NCBI RefSeq assembly: GCF_901933205.1
Contig: NC_044573.1
Span: 56,365,993-56,429,992 of the forward strand
Origin: Camarhynchus parvulus
Taxonomy: Eukaryota > Chordata > Aves > Passeriformes > Thraupidae
Length of the DNA: 64,000 bases
Direction of reading: 5' to 3'
The position numbers and the translations under genes are program-made. The notes under the pieces are model-generated. The model saw only the letters and a program-made list of their open reading frames with translations, ran no database searches and had not been told where the DNA came from. The first letter of the stretch is position 1. The number at the start of each line of letters is the position of its first letter. Positions 42,301 through 57,300 of this stretch are shown one piece after another.

Positions 42301-45300
42301 AACAGCAGCTAATTTAAATAAGGCTACAACTGTCTGTTTGGAACTTTCACCAAACAGTGCTTCAGGAAAAATGTCATTTATATCTGTCACAAGCAAGTAT
42401 TAGCTCATTAAGATTGAATGTGGGGTCAGATGTGGCTAATATTTGGCCCAGAATTTGGACATCTGGCCTCATTCTAGGTCTCTGCCCTAAGGTAAAACAG
42501 TGGATTTTAACTGTGTGTTAAATACATACCCACTGTAACTGTGTGTATGCTTGCCATGAACTGAAAGCCAACATGCTTGAATTAAAAGTTGGAATTACTC
42601 TTGCATTGGCTGAGAGCTGTGTGCATGTGGACAGTTTCTGTGGGAATAGCTGGTGCAGTGATGTTATCCCTCTACTGAATTTGAAGTTTCTGGGGACCAC
42701 TGTGTCTGATGCAGACTTCCAATGTAATACTCTGCTTAGAGTTATGAGGTTGAAATTCCTGTAGTAACTTAAGAATTGCAACATTATTTTACATGCCTTT
42801 AATCTTTTGTACAGGGATGCTGAAGGAAATTTCTATGACTTTTCATCCCTGACACGACACAGGGAGAACTGGGAGGCCATTGCTATATCTGCTACTACGC
42901 AGAAATACTACATTAATGTCTGCAGGCCTTTGGTACCATATAGTGCTACACGTAAGTGCAAAATACAGATATATTCTTCCTATAGCTAGGGAGGCAAGTG
43001 GCAGGACAGTACTGCTGGTGACTGTTCTGAGTGAAATAAATCACAAAGCAAAGCATATGGAGACAGTGGTGTGATTTTAGCACCAGAGGGAAAGGTAGAT
43101 TGTGAGCCTGATTTCCATCTGCTTAGTGGGTGAGATTCACTAGCAGCTCTTCCCTTGATAGCTTTGACACTCTAGCTCTTCAGTCCTTATCCAAAATTTG
43201 CTATAGCTCTTAAAGATTAAAATTATCAGTTCAGAATTTCCCTATGGTGTCTTCTGACTGACTCTACATTTCATACAGTGCAAGGCCAGACGGTAGCCTT
43301 CCACTCTGTAGTAATCTACTTCCCCTGTGGTAGCTGCCACTACTTTTTGCATGTTTTTAAGTGAAGTGAGACAATTGTTGCTAGTTGCAATTTTTGGGGA
43401 AAATGCGCCCCAATGAATATGGTTTGGACAATGGCTTGGAGATAGATCAGCCGTGATATACCTGAAAGTAGAGTAGTGGACCTTTATTCCAGGCAAGTAC
43501 ACCTTACTAACCTTTGGAGTAATAATGCAGTTTTTGTTTATCTATATAGGTTCCTGCCCTTCTGATGCTGCTGCCTCCCTCATTGAGGGTACAAAATGTA
43601 CCAGTCTTGGGGAAGTGGCTGATGGTCCTCGTTGGGAAAATGTCACTTTTATCCTGAAATATGTCAATGGAGATCTGTGTCCGGATCAAATGCGGAACAA
43701 AACAACAATATTGCGACTCAAGTGTGATGAAAGCAGAATTGTAAGTGGGTTCCTTCTGCTGGAATTTTATGTGTTCATGCAAACAGAAGGACTTATAGTA
43801 CTTATAGAATTGTAGATGCTGAGCAATTTTTAAGAGATCGTTTTGTACACTCTGTTAGCACAAATTTTGTCATCTATAATAGTTTCAGATTGTCTGCTTG
43901 CATCTTGAAGATGAATGTAGTGCAGGTTGGGAAGTGTTTCAAGTAGTAAATAATGCTATTGACTGTGTAGCTCTTAATTCTTGCACATCTCTATGCCTTG
44001 CCATTAAGTACTCTTCCATTTGATGAGATTTGAATTGCCTTTTGGATTTTCTATTGCCCTAGGCTACCTTTAGCTCTCCACTCATTAATTTTATTTCTCC
44101 TGATAATGATTCTGTACTATTGTGTATTTGACATAATGACAGTTAAATACTCTGTTCTTAGATTAATTCACTGGACTGTGATGATCTGTCAGGTTTTAGG
44201 ACTGGTGTTTGAACTGAGCTCAGCTACAGACTGCAGGGATAAACCCATTGGCATGGAATCTTACACTATCACTCTATAGTTGCTCTCTCCACTGTTTTTT
44301 GTTTAGGAATCAAAGCCAGAACTTATAACTGCCATTGAAGATTGTGAATATACCTTCTTATGGTTCACGGCTGCTGCATGTCCTCTTAAAAGCAATGTGC
44401 AAAATGACTGTCGGGTAACTAATCCTGCCACAGGTAAGGAGGAGGCCTCAGGATTTTATATGTGGAAGAGGCTGCTGGAAGCAGCACTGCTGTGTTTGTG
44501 TTCTTGAGGGACTTTGTTAGTAAAGAGCAATATGACCCATCATCTGGATAGTGACCAACAAGCTTACTGATGGTAGAAATCTCTTGTACTGCAATGTCAC
44601 TTGGAACATAAATAGCTGATAGTTCAAAACTAGTTTTTCCTCTGTTAATGTGAATAAGTAACTGTTTTCCTAGCAGACAAATAGCTTAGCTTCCTACTAA
44701 ATTACATTACTGAAAGCTTATAATACAAAGAAGTATCTTGATTTTGAATCTGAGTAAGAGATTAAATTGTTCCCTGATCTCCCTATAGGCCACCTCTTTG
44801 ATCTGACATCTTTAAAGCGAGAGTCTGGCTATACCATCAGTGATTCACACAACAGAATAATTGAGTTGAATGTTTGTGCTGAAGTTAAAAGTTCATGTGC
44901 TAATGGAGCTGGTAAGCAACTTCTCCTCTCTGGTACTGTAATCATTGACTATAGGGTAACCAAGAGAAATGCTTATGCTCAAGTTTACTGTAAAATGTGA
45001 TGTTTTACTGCAAATGCAGAAGGAGTGAAGGGAGCAGCTGGTGCCTGTACTGACTAGGAAAAGAACCTAAAGCTGTTTTAGGAAATGAGGCCATATATTT
45101 TTACCCAACACCATTCACATGGGCTCACTTCAAGTCCCAGTCCCTTTAGTTCCTAATGAATGGAGATGAGGGCAGGAATGTAGTTGCTTCTACTGCATGT
45201 CTTTAATGCTGTGAAAATGGAGACATTACAATCTTCCAGCTAGGATGAACTTGATAGTGCTGCATTGCTGTAATACATCTGCACTGGGCTTTGTGTCTGC

Positions 45301-48300
45301 ACTTCAAACCTTTGCCCGTCCTCTTTCTAACTTTCTGTTCTGTTCTGGGTGCTTCTGAAACATCAGCAGAAGTTCACTTTCTGCTTAATTAACTGGTTTT
45401 ATAGCTGCTTAATTGCAGGTTGAATTACTAGCTCTTGTGTCAAATTGAATATGAAAATGAAATAATACTTAAGCATCTTAAATGCTAAAATAGGAATATT
45501 GCTTGTCGTGAAAATTATTTTTGTGGAGCTGGAAGAACATATTGGATTGATTTGGTTTTTAAGACGCATCTTAATAAAAATATATATAATCTGTCTGACA
45601 TATTGTGTTAATTGCTTGGTTTTCAGAGATGTGATAACCAAACACTGCTCTGTGGCTGCTTAAGCATGTATGGGTGCAGGACATTCAGCTGGTTGACGAC
45701 GTAATGAAGGCAGTATTTATTTAGTCTTTGTGTCAGTGCAGTTCAGCTCAGTTTAGTGGCAACTCTGGATGCTGTGGCAAAGCCATTCTTTATTAGGAAA
45801 ATTAAAATGATGCTAAAATCTTAATGTTCCTGCTGTTTATGTTGTATGGTGCAATTTTTGAGGGCAGTTGCATCAGACTTGATCTGTTTTCTTAATTTTT
45901 CTTTTTTCCATTTTAGCTGTCTGCATCACAAGTGGCCAAAAACCAGTTAATGCTGGAAGACAGAGTAAAACTTTAAGTTATGAAGATCAGGTGTTAAAGC
46001 TTGTCTATGAAGATGGAGATCCTTGCCCTGCAGACCCTGCACTGAAGCATAAAAGTTATTTTAGCTTTGTGTGCAAGTCTGATGCTGGAGATGACAGCCG
46101 TCCTGTTTTTGTGTCTTTTGACGAGCAGACATGCACTAGTTACTTCTCTTGGCATACTTTCTTGGCTTGTGAAGAAGAGGTAAGAGTCATGTTTGCAGAA
46201 AACACTCGTGGGACTTAAAATTTCTGAGAGTGGTTAGATATAATAGCAGTATGTTTTAAATTCCTTGAGAGAAAGATTTCTTCCTGTAGTACAGAACCCA
46301 AGTTCATGTAGGAGTTCTTGAATGCTTTCCATACTAACGTTTAAACAGGGGTGAGCAATACTTGACAAACTCCTTCTTAGCGTGTTGAGCCAAGTTAAAA
46401 CTTCTAACACTTGAGAATAACCCCTTTGTGGAACCTACTTAGCTGCTTTAGAGTTCAAATTGAAGCCATAGGGTGTCATGTTGGGAAGCAATGGTGAAGA
46501 TCCTCCACTGCAGTGGGCCAGCAGAGCTGACTTGAGGAAGGATAACATCTCTGTGCATGGGGATAATCTTTGTTTCTGGGCAGGTGACTAGAGGCCAGGC
46601 AAGTGCAGGATCAATTTGCTTGGTGCAAAACCCAATAAACCTTGACAGAGCGAATTTAGAGTCTGCTTCTGATGTACAGCACGTGTTGTAACAATCTGGT
46701 CAGTTTGGTTGAACTGATGCTCCAGACAATGCATTGAGGTAGTCTTTAGTTAATTTTAGCTATTTAAAAATGACCAGTAGAGGGTGGGTGTGTGCATGGA
46801 GTAAAAGGCAGCACTAGGAATAGAAGGCCAAATGAACTATTGGATGAGTCTAGATCTTTTCTTAATACCTGAATATTTTCTTTTGTGACTCTGCATAATC
46901 ATTCTTTTTGCTGCTTTGATTACCTCTAGTGTGACTATCATTCTCTGCAACACGTCTGCAACAAGTTGTTTTTCCTCCTTATCACTGTTTCTACAATACT
47001 ACAATAGCTCTTGCTTCCATTTAGAAAAAAGATGTTCCAATTTTTCTTTCACCAACAGGAACTGCCACATTCTCTCCTTCAGCTACACACAGTTCTGGTT
47101 TCCCCTTCAATAATATGTACCGTGTTGCAATACAAATCAACAATACCTAACCCCGATGTTTTCTAGCCTGTTAATTCCATCTGGTGATCTGTAGTGACAT
47201 TCTGATCCCTTTTTTTCACAGTGACCCAAGCTATTTCAGTATGATGATATCTAGGTAATGACAATGATTATTTGTCCTGAAATTTAATGGTAATTGTGTT
47301 AGTTGCTTCTTTTCCAGTATCTAAAGAAGAATAGATTTCCCAAATTCCTCATAGACTCTCAGTAGGTTATGCATTTTAAGAGTGTGTGAAATTGGTTCTG
47401 AGGAAAGGCAGTACTCAAGCCATCAACTTGCAATACACTAACTTTACATTGTTATAATGTTGTAACCGGGCTTGTTTCTTGGAAGTGGTGTGGATGAGGA
47501 GAGGAAGGCATGGGGCCTGATCTGATGAAGTCATAGTGACTATGTGTGCTGGTGTATGTGTGCCAGAGCTTTGTCTTGGTATTCTTCTGATAGGGACTCC
47601 ATTCCATAAGAATGTTTAAATGATCCAGATTTTTCATGTGCTGCTTATAGGTGCTTAGCATTTATAGACAAGCAAAAATTATAACAAATTTACTTACTGC
47701 TTTACTTACGTTTGAAACTATTAAATGTAGCCATGCTTCTGGCCCCAAGAAGGATAAGGTGTTTGTCAATTAATCAAAGCAAGTAATAAAAGAATAAGAG
47801 CAGTAAATATACCTTCTTGTAGGTGAAGTGCTCAGTGATGAATGGCAGTTCCATTATTGACCTGTCTCCTCTGATCCATCGCACTGGGTATTACGAGGCA
47901 TTTGTGGATGAAGATATTACAGATGTTTCTCCAGATTTCTACATCAACATTTGTGAGCCTCTCAATCCTATCAAAGATGTCAATTGCCCGCCTGGAGCAG
48001 CTGTTTGCATGGTTCCTGTTAATGCATCACCAATAGTAAGTACTATGCCAAAAATCACTGAAACGTGCATTTCCTTAATAGTTTAATATAGTATCCCTGC
48101 CTAGAGACCTGATTTGAACCAGAGGCTTGACAGTGGATTAAAGAAATGGAATGCAGAATCAAAATCTCCTCAGCAAAGTTCTCTTTTATTGCTATTTTTT
48201 AAGTATTTTCCTATACTGAACCCCACTGGTCTTTTTTGGATGTCTGAAGATTAAATACAGTGATAAATCTAAAAATTGCTACAGAGAATTTTTTTTCATG

Positions 48301-51300
48301 TAGCGGCAAAGAATTTGTGTGCCCAAGTGCTGTGTGCCAAATATGGACACTGGGAAGCAGAACGTCTTAGCCATTCTGTGGCTTAATTGATCTTGTGATA
48401 GGCTGTTGCAATTGGAAGCAGTCTAGATGCTAGTATGCTTCAAAATGCACTTAGGTCTTTCTTGTGAGAACTTGACAGCTACATAAGTAGCAAGCCTGTT
48501 ATAGAGGATTGACTAACTTGACTGTGTCATTACCTTGTGAGAGCTAGGCTTTTTCTTTTGAGGATTTGTTTGCAAGCTCTTGAAGATAGATGCAAAAAGC
48601 TGTGATTGTTTTCAACGAATTTCCATAGTCATGTAGGGACCTTATTCCATTGTTAATGCTATTTTTAAGTGATGTGGTGTTAATTTGGCACATTGATGTA
48701 AAGAAGAATCTACCTCTAAGTGGCAGAAACTTTTGTCAAGCTCAGTGAAAAACTATTTTGAGTTGCTCACCTTCTGTTTTGTTAGGATTGAAATGTAATG
48801 GCTGTTCTTTGAGTATAGATGCAAGTTTTCGAAAGTGTAGTAGTTGTGCTTCTGTGTAAACCAAATAGATGAATCTGAATTGATCTGAATCTCTGGGCTG
48901 ATCTGGAATCTAGGTGTGTCCTGTAATTCTATTAATACATATTTTTGCTTGTGTAGGATATTGGTCGTGTTACTGAACCTCCCCAGTTCAATAAGGCAGC
49001 AAATGAAGTTTACATCACTTACAACAGCACTACTCCTTGTCACATAAACAACGGATTGAACTATACTTCTATTATTGTATTTCACTGTGGCCAAGGAACT
49101 GGTCTGGTAAGACATCTATTAAACTTAGGTTGATATTGGAATTTAGTGGAAAGTGGGTAGTAACCAGTGTTAGCTTTGTTTAAAACTAAGTCAAGGATTT
49201 GTTTCTATAATGTATGGATGGACTCGTTTCAAGAAGAAGTATCATATTTGTTTTCTTGACTGGCCAAAATTTTATTGAGGGCATGAACTTAAGCTTGAGA
49301 GTAACAGGTTCTGATGATTTCAAGCATCAAATTCTACAGAAGTAATGTAATGATAACTTATTGCTGATATTAAACTTAATGCTGTATTGCACCTCGTTTA
49401 GATCATAAAGTTTGTACTTGTACCTCAAGCTAACACAAGAACCAGTATACCTGTAGAGGTATTACTCTGAAGTGTTCCCCCTATGCTGTAACATTTTCTA
49501 TAGTCACACACAACTTTAAAGATTTGCAATTAGTTAACTTGTGTTTTTATTTTGTGTTAACACCTGGACACTAAAATGAGCTTGCCTGGTGATGTGAATC
49601 TAATGCTTCTTGAATTTTTTTAATGCTTCAACAAACTGTAAAGAAGCACTTTGATATGCTTTTCAAACTAGAGCATGCTGAAGATCATGAAACCATTTTC
49701 CATCAACATAGGGCATGAGCTGAAACTTGAGGTAGCTCTGAATATTATACATACTAATACTTCAGTTTAAAACATGATAAAGTAAACAATATTCTCTCTA
49801 GACCTTGACTCAGTGAAATTTCCTAATGCTCTCTGCATCAAGAAGCACAGCTCTCACACTTTTGCTTCTTGCAACTGTGCTGAACATCAAAATCTCAGCC
49901 CTAATTAAGAAGAAAGCTTGTGTACCTTGATTGTTTTGTGGAGCTAGGTAGAATGCACTTCCCTTGAAAATTTTTTTGGTAGTGGTTATAATACAGTGTT
50001 TGTCCTACAATCAATGAAGTCTAGCCATGGTAGTAACGGAGATTAACTACTGGGGAAGGGGGAAAGTGCAGAGACAACAACAAACTCTCCAAAAATTAAA
50101 TGTGTCTTCCTGTGTTCTTTGGTAACAGGGTATGCCAAAGATGATAAGGAAAGTTGACTGCACATTTGTGTTTGAGTGGGAAACTCCACTTGTGTGTCCT
50201 GATAAAGTGAAAACTTTGGGCTGCTCTGTGATTGATGAACAGCTGCACTATACATTTAACCTGACCAGCCTTTCTGGAAAATCATTTGAGGTAATGCCTT
50301 CTTGTGGTGTGACTGTTTTTTTTTTAAATTTATAATAGCCTATTGCTATCAACATGTTGAAACTGCAGGAAGGATTTCTTTTAAGCATTCTGTATGAGAA
50401 AAACCTGAAACGTGCTGTGGTCAGTATCGATACTTGTTTGGCTTCTGACAGAGGGAATAATATTAGAGAGTATAACATTTTAATGTTTTTGAGAGTGAAG
50501 TTAATGGACACAGTGATGGGTAAAGGAATGAGAAATCTTCACCTTTGACAGACTCTTGGATGAGAAAGCAGGTCTGCTGAACGTATTTTATCTGTGATCC
50601 TGTGAGCTTTATCTGCAGTTTAGTCATATTAAGGAAGGCCAGACTTGAAAAATTAGTTATCTCTTCCTCCTGCAGTATGCAAATCCTGCCTGAGACTTGG
50701 TTTTATGAAGCACTTGTGTGATTTTGTAAGCACTGACTCTAGACTTGCTGTGATGCTTCTGATTGTCTACACAGGTATTTTCTGGAGCCAACAATTACCA
50801 CATTGGTGTGTGCAGTGTAGGCTTGCCCCAGGGAAAATGCAGAGATGGGGCAGTGTGTCTGACATCCAAAAGTGGTGTGTCATCTTTTGGAAACATAAAG
50901 GAAATGAGAATGGACTATAGCCACCAGGATGAAACCGTCATCTTGCAATACACAGGAGGTGATCGGTGCCCTCCAGGTGAGATTGAAGCAGACCCATTCT
51001 TTATGTTCAAAACTTGTCAGAATATTTTTCCCTTAAAACATGAGGTTTTGTTGTGACAGGAGGAAGCAACCAAGATTTTACATACAGCAATAGAAACATG
51101 CAGTTTTGCTAAATCACAAGCGTCATACTAATCTGGCAAAATCAACATGTATCTCCCTGGAAGAGACAGTGCAACTTTTCTGTAGGGATAATTGTTGCTA
51201 ATTGTATAGCTACATCTGGTTTTCTAATTGGGTTTAAATTCAATGTTTCAGTATTTCTGTTGTCTGCCACTGACCTTTCTTTAGTATTGAAGTACAGGCT

Positions 51301-54300
51301 TTGAACAAAGTTCTGAATACGGATATGCCTCTATTCTGCTGTGTGTATTTATGAGATTATACCTTTCCTTCTCAGTGACCTACAAGGGAGAGCTCTGTGT
51401 GTTCCCCTTCAAGTACAAAGGGAAGACCTATGAGGAATGTATTACAGAAGGGAGGAATAAGCCATGGTGTGCTACAACTGAAAACTACCAGGGAGATGAA
51501 AAGTGGGGATTCTGTAGTAGCAGTAAGTACTTCCTATACTTTATGTACAGGGGTGTTAACTAACACAGAGATTTATCTGCACTAAAATCCATACATGCCT
51601 GCAAGCCTCCTGTAAAATCCACTTTTTCTTTTTTTCCAACCTTTCTGCTTATAGCAACTGCAAGAAAGGAATCTACCATTATCTTTACATGTGATGAAAA
51701 TGCTGGTGATGGGAGCCCATACCTTCTCAGTGAGACTCTTGGTTGTGCTGTGACATTTGAATGGAAGACTCAAGCTGTTTGTCCTCCCAAGAAAATTGAG
51801 TGCAAATTTGTCCAAAAACACAGAACATATGACTTGAGAATGCTCTCTTCCCTGACAGGATCATGGATCTTTTTCCACAATGGGAACTGGTGAGTAATAA
51901 GCAACACACAGGCAGCAGCTTGCTTATCAGTAAAGTTGCAATGTGGCATAGAATTTCTGTTTAGTCCCTGCTCAGTGTCTTTAAGCTGTCAGTGCTTAAC
52001 ACTTCATATAAATGAAAAAAACTGAGAAAGGAACCCTTTTTAGCTGAAGGGAGTGAGTAATCACATGCTTCATTCTCACCCTTTCCCTCTATTGGTAACC
52101 CTTTATAAAGGATGAATACATCTAAACGAAAAGCTATTTTAAAACTTTGTATTTGAACTGCTATCTTAAAAATGTAATTTTGTTATTGAAATGCTATTTT
52201 TTTGGATTCTTAATCTTGTTGAAGAAAAATATTAATAACTTAGTTGCTTTCTTTTGTCTCAAATGTACAACTTATTTTCTGTTGTTTTACTGGGGCTTTT
52301 CACCCATGTTTCTCAGTGTATTAGCATAGTGGAAAATATGGATGTCAGGAAGTCATCAACCTCTCCAGCCTCCCTCCTCCAGCTAGGAAATAGAAATGAA
52401 CTGGCAAGGATGAGAGTGTCTAATTCTAAACTTATGATAAACTGTGGGGTAGCAAAACGCTTCATTCACCACCTTGCTAGGAGTTCTCTGCTCTAACGTT
52501 TCCAAGCTGATATAACTCCAAGGAGATGCTGAATTTAGGGTAGTACTATAACTTTTATAAATGAAAAAACTTCAGGATATTTCTTGACTCTGTTCCAATT
52601 CCTAGTCTGGACCTAGGTCAAAATTAATTAGTGACCTAATCTGGTAAATGATCAATTTTTTTTTTTAATTTATCTTCCTTTTAAAAATTTTTTCGGCACA
52701 GTCTTTTACTTGAAAATGATAGTTAGAAGTAATCTGCCAAACCTTAGTACATGTTTTAGTCTGTCAGCTAATTTGAGATTTAGTTTGTTGCAACCTGTCT
52801 AGCTTGCCACAAAGATTCTAAAGTTTGTTTATCACTTCTTCAGTTTAGCCTAAATGAATTTTAAAGAAGTTTTGTCTTCCATATTCTGTATAGGTACTAT
52901 GTGAACCTTTGTCAGATGGTGCATGAGGGACCCAAAGGCTGCCCTGAAAGAGCCAGTATTTGCAGGAAAAGCTATAATGGAGATGTTCAAGTTCTTGGAC
53001 TTGTTCATACACAGAAGCTGAATGTGACAGGTAGAGTTACTTTTTCTTCCTGTGGAGAGCTAGAGATTAAAGGTTTAAATCTTACAGCCTGGTTGTAGTA
53101 GTTTTTAAATTATGCTGAAGCCTTTATTTTGAAATATTTTTATCAGTGAATCTTCTGTTTAAAAATGAAAACCTAATGTGATGTTTAAGGCATGAGAAAA
53201 CATTGAAGCAATTAAACAGTTTTGTCATTAAAGCTTTAAGAAATGAATTATCTATCTGAATATTAAGAAACCCTTTTATTACAGTCAGGATACCCAAACA
53301 CTGGCGCAGGTTGTCTAAGGAGGTTGTGGAGTTTGCTACCTTGGAGGTATTCAAAGGCTGTCTGGACACAGTCCTGGACAGCTGGCCACAAGTGACCCCA
53401 CTTGAGCAGGGAGTTTGGACCAGATGACCTCCAGGGATCCCTTCCAACCTCAGCCAGTCTGTGATTCTATAGTTGTGAGAGGGCAGAGGAGCAAAGGAAA
53501 TTTCTGACAGCTGCTTACAAAAACCTTTTGTCACTTTTTTTTTTCTTCTAGGTGATACAGTGTATATTAGTTATTCCAGTGGGCAAGAATGTAGGAACAA
53601 TAAGAAAGTGACAACAATTATAGAACTGAAATGTGCAAGAACAGTTGGCATGCCCATGCTGCAGAGGTGAGTAATAAACTTACATACCTTCATGGCTGAT
53701 TTATACCTCTCTAGTAAACCCTTAAATCTCAGGACAGGAACTCTCTGCTCTGTTGGACAGTCCCTAAAATAATCCATGGTCTGTGCTTGGAAGGTATAGA
53801 GTCTTCTGGACTTTGTGCAGTTGTTCCTTTCCATAAACATAATATTTTGTGTTTATCTTAACATTTTTGGGAAAAAATTAGCATTCTGCTTCCGAATTAA
53901 ATCTGACAATGGTTTGGATGCTGTTGTTTTCAGTGTCAGTATCCAGTGTCATTGTACAACCACTCTTACCTCTGTCCAAAATCCATTTATTAAAGAACAT
54001 TTTCTGTAGGTAAGTGATTGAGCTAATAAAGCATAGGTTATTTCTGCCTCAATACAGTGTATTTAACCAGAAGCTCTCTAAAATAAGGTATATATGCATG
54101 ATCACAAATACTAAGAAAGCTTGAGGACTTTTTGCTTTGTCTTGATATTATTAACTCAGTATTGCTTGTAGAATTGGAAAACTGAACAAAATGCTCTTGT
54201 GAGTCAAAGAGCTAGGCAGTAAAGTCTGACTAGCGGTCATGGTTTAAGAATGGTATTCTCTAATTCAGTGTTCCCACTGAAACTACACACTGCTTGTTCC

Positions 54301-57300
54301 CCCCCTTTCCTGTTCTGAGGGCTGGAGAGGAGATGTGGGAGCACAAAAGGTACAGATTATGGGTTGAAATAACAGTTTACTGGAAATAAATGAGTTAAGA
54401 AAAAAAACCAGTAACAGCAATAATACCAATGACAGAGGGTACAAGAAGGAGCTGACTGATTTAAACAAGACAACGATAGGTGACTGGTGTCCCTCTGCCA
54501 TGCTGTGCTGGCCCAGGAGGGACCCCTTCTCCCTAGAAAAGGTGTCTTCCCCCCTGCTAGGTGTTCCTAGCAATGATGTGAGCTGGTATAGATAACCTCT
54601 GGGTCCTGGCCATGTCCTTTCCTGGCTACTGCAAAAATACTACCCTGTCATGGCCAGAACCATGACACTAGCTTATACCTCTTGTCTTGCTTAAATAAAA
54701 GGCAAGTTTAACATGCTGCAGAAAAGGAGCCTGTTGTGTTTGCTTGCTAAAATATATCAACCAAACCCTTTGATACACGGTGGGAATTCTGGAATTTTCA
54801 GTAGGAAATTCAGGTGCAGCCAAGTCTTCTAAAATCATGAAACTGCAGAAAAATCCAATGTAATTCTTCAGATACCTTTGTTTTGTGTGCTGCTTGGCTA
54901 TTTTAGCTTACTCCAGGTGTGATGCTTAGGCAGGACATTGTCACATGTGGGTTTGCAGTTGTCTTTTCCTTTTCTCAAGATGCTAAAAACTTGTTACTCT
55001 TTCCTGGAATCATCAGCTTTATCTTTTATTTGGTAGGTTTGATGAAGAAAACTGTGCTTACTACATCACGTGGGACACACGTGCAGCTTGTGCTGTGAAG
55101 CAGCAGGAGGTAGAGGTGGTGAATGGAACAGTCATTAATTCTGCAACTGGGAAAAACTTTTCTTTAGGGGATGTTTATTCCAAGTGAGTAAAACAAACCC
55201 AAACAAACCCCAAAACAGCAGAATGGTAGAACTAGTTACCTTTCTGGAGAAAATTGCTAACCTGTGCCATTTTTCATAGCTGCAGAGCACACCACGTGGT
55301 TCTCACAGTCAGTAGTGTGTATGAGCCACTGAATCATGCTTTTGTCTTCATACTATCTTAAACCTTTGAAGGTATTTATGTGGTCTCTCACACATTGAGG
55401 GCAGTATAGCTGGAAAAATCTGCTTTCTGTCCTTACAAAGGATTATATTTATGCTAAATATAATCTTTATTTCTACTTCAAGGAGGAAGCCACAGTCCTG
55501 AATCTTTTCTGGTTGCTGAATCACTCAGCATGCTCTGGAATCAACCAGTGATAGCAGATAGCACCTACCACTGTTGCCAGTCTTATGTCTTAGGAATAAC
55601 CCCAACATGTGAGTTTAGGCTTAAGAATAGATTTTTCCTCTGTTTCCTCAGGTTGTACACAGCTTCTGGTGATGTACGGACAAATGGTGATAAATATGTG
55701 TATCAAATTCAACTTTCTGGTATAACAAACTCAAGTTCCCCAGAATGCTTTGGAGCCAACATCTGCCAGGTGAAAACCAACGAGCGGCGGGTTCGGAGAG
55801 TTGGTTCTGCCAGAAATGCCAAATACTATGTTGATGGTAAGTACGTACTCACCAGACAGAATTGCTTGATGCTCTGTGAATTGCTTCAACAGAAAATGGT
55901 TCTTGGTTGAGTCTGTCTAGCACAATTTAGATTTCTTCTTTTTTTTTTTTCTCTGTGTAAGCTCAGTTGCAAATATGGTTTTAATAGGGGTTAGGGCTTG
56001 ACACTTGAAAACAGAAAGACTTGAATTTGGAAGACTTTCATCTCCTGTTTTCATCTGTGCTCATGCTGCATGAGCAATGATTTCCTTTAGGTAGCTACTT
56101 TTTTTTTCCCAGGGTCTAGTGTTTACAGATTGTTCTCAAGGAAGTAAACTGTTTTTTCTTCTTGTTGTAGATGATGATTTGGATGTCATATTTTCATCTG
56201 ACTCCAGGTGTGGTAAAGATAAAACAAAGTTTGTGTCTTCAACCATTTTCTTCCACTGCAATCCAGAAGCAAAGGAAGGCATCCCTGAATTCCTTCATGA
56301 GACAGCAGATTGCCAGTATTTGTTTACCTGGTACACATCTGCTGTGTGTCCATTAATGTGAGTAGATAATGTGCATTAATGTTTCCTGAAAGCAGCTTCT
56401 GTCAGCGCTTTTCATTAAAAGGCTTTTTTGTATTTATTTGTCACAGTGATTGGGAAAAGGGGAAAAGCTAAAAAAGCAGTAAGGTTATAGATAAACTGAT
56501 GATCATGTATGCAGTGTTCGGCACATGACTACTGAATTAAAGCTTGCCAAACCGATCTGGATTTACAGCTGGAGAGGCGCAGTGGAATTAATATAATTGT
56601 TTTCACTAAGTAAAAGCTACTGTAGCTGACAGAACATGCTATTTCATGTTACTGAGAGGAGCAAACAGTTTGTGTGTGAGATGTTTAGTCCCCCTTGCCT
56701 TACCGTCTGGAAAACTTTGAAGCTGTGACAAAGACTGGCCTTCCCCTCTATCTGCCCACTTCTTTATCCTGGAATGGAATATCAGTACAGGTGTTCAAGG
56801 AGCAATGAAGCATTTCTGCAATTAAATATGATCAGTTAATCTACTGATTAGTTAGGGGACAGTGTTAAAAGGGGACTGTCTGTATCTAGGTGCTTGCAAT
56901 GTTCCTGACAGGTAGGCAGCCTCACTGTGAAAAGTGGAGTGACTACTTCTGGGAGTGTTTACTTTCTGGCTGCTAGCTTGAAAGCACAGGCAAACTCTTG
57001 ATTCTGATTTAAATCTGTTGAGGGAGTTTGGTGTGTGTAGTGCCATAGTCAGATGAGAGGTAGATAATTTCTGTAGCTGTTGGAGCTTCCTCATGTTCAG
57101 ATTCAGTTCTAAAACAGCAGCTTTGTGTGGATAACTGCTGCTGTATAAGCTTTGGGGTGCTTAATTGTGCTGTGCAGTCTTGACTGTAGTTTCATGCACT
57201 ATTTGATAGCATACTGGGATGTAGGCACAGTACATACATTTGGGTTTTTCAGGTTGTTTTTTACGTAGATGAAATCCCCTACATTCAGTTCATGCAGCTG

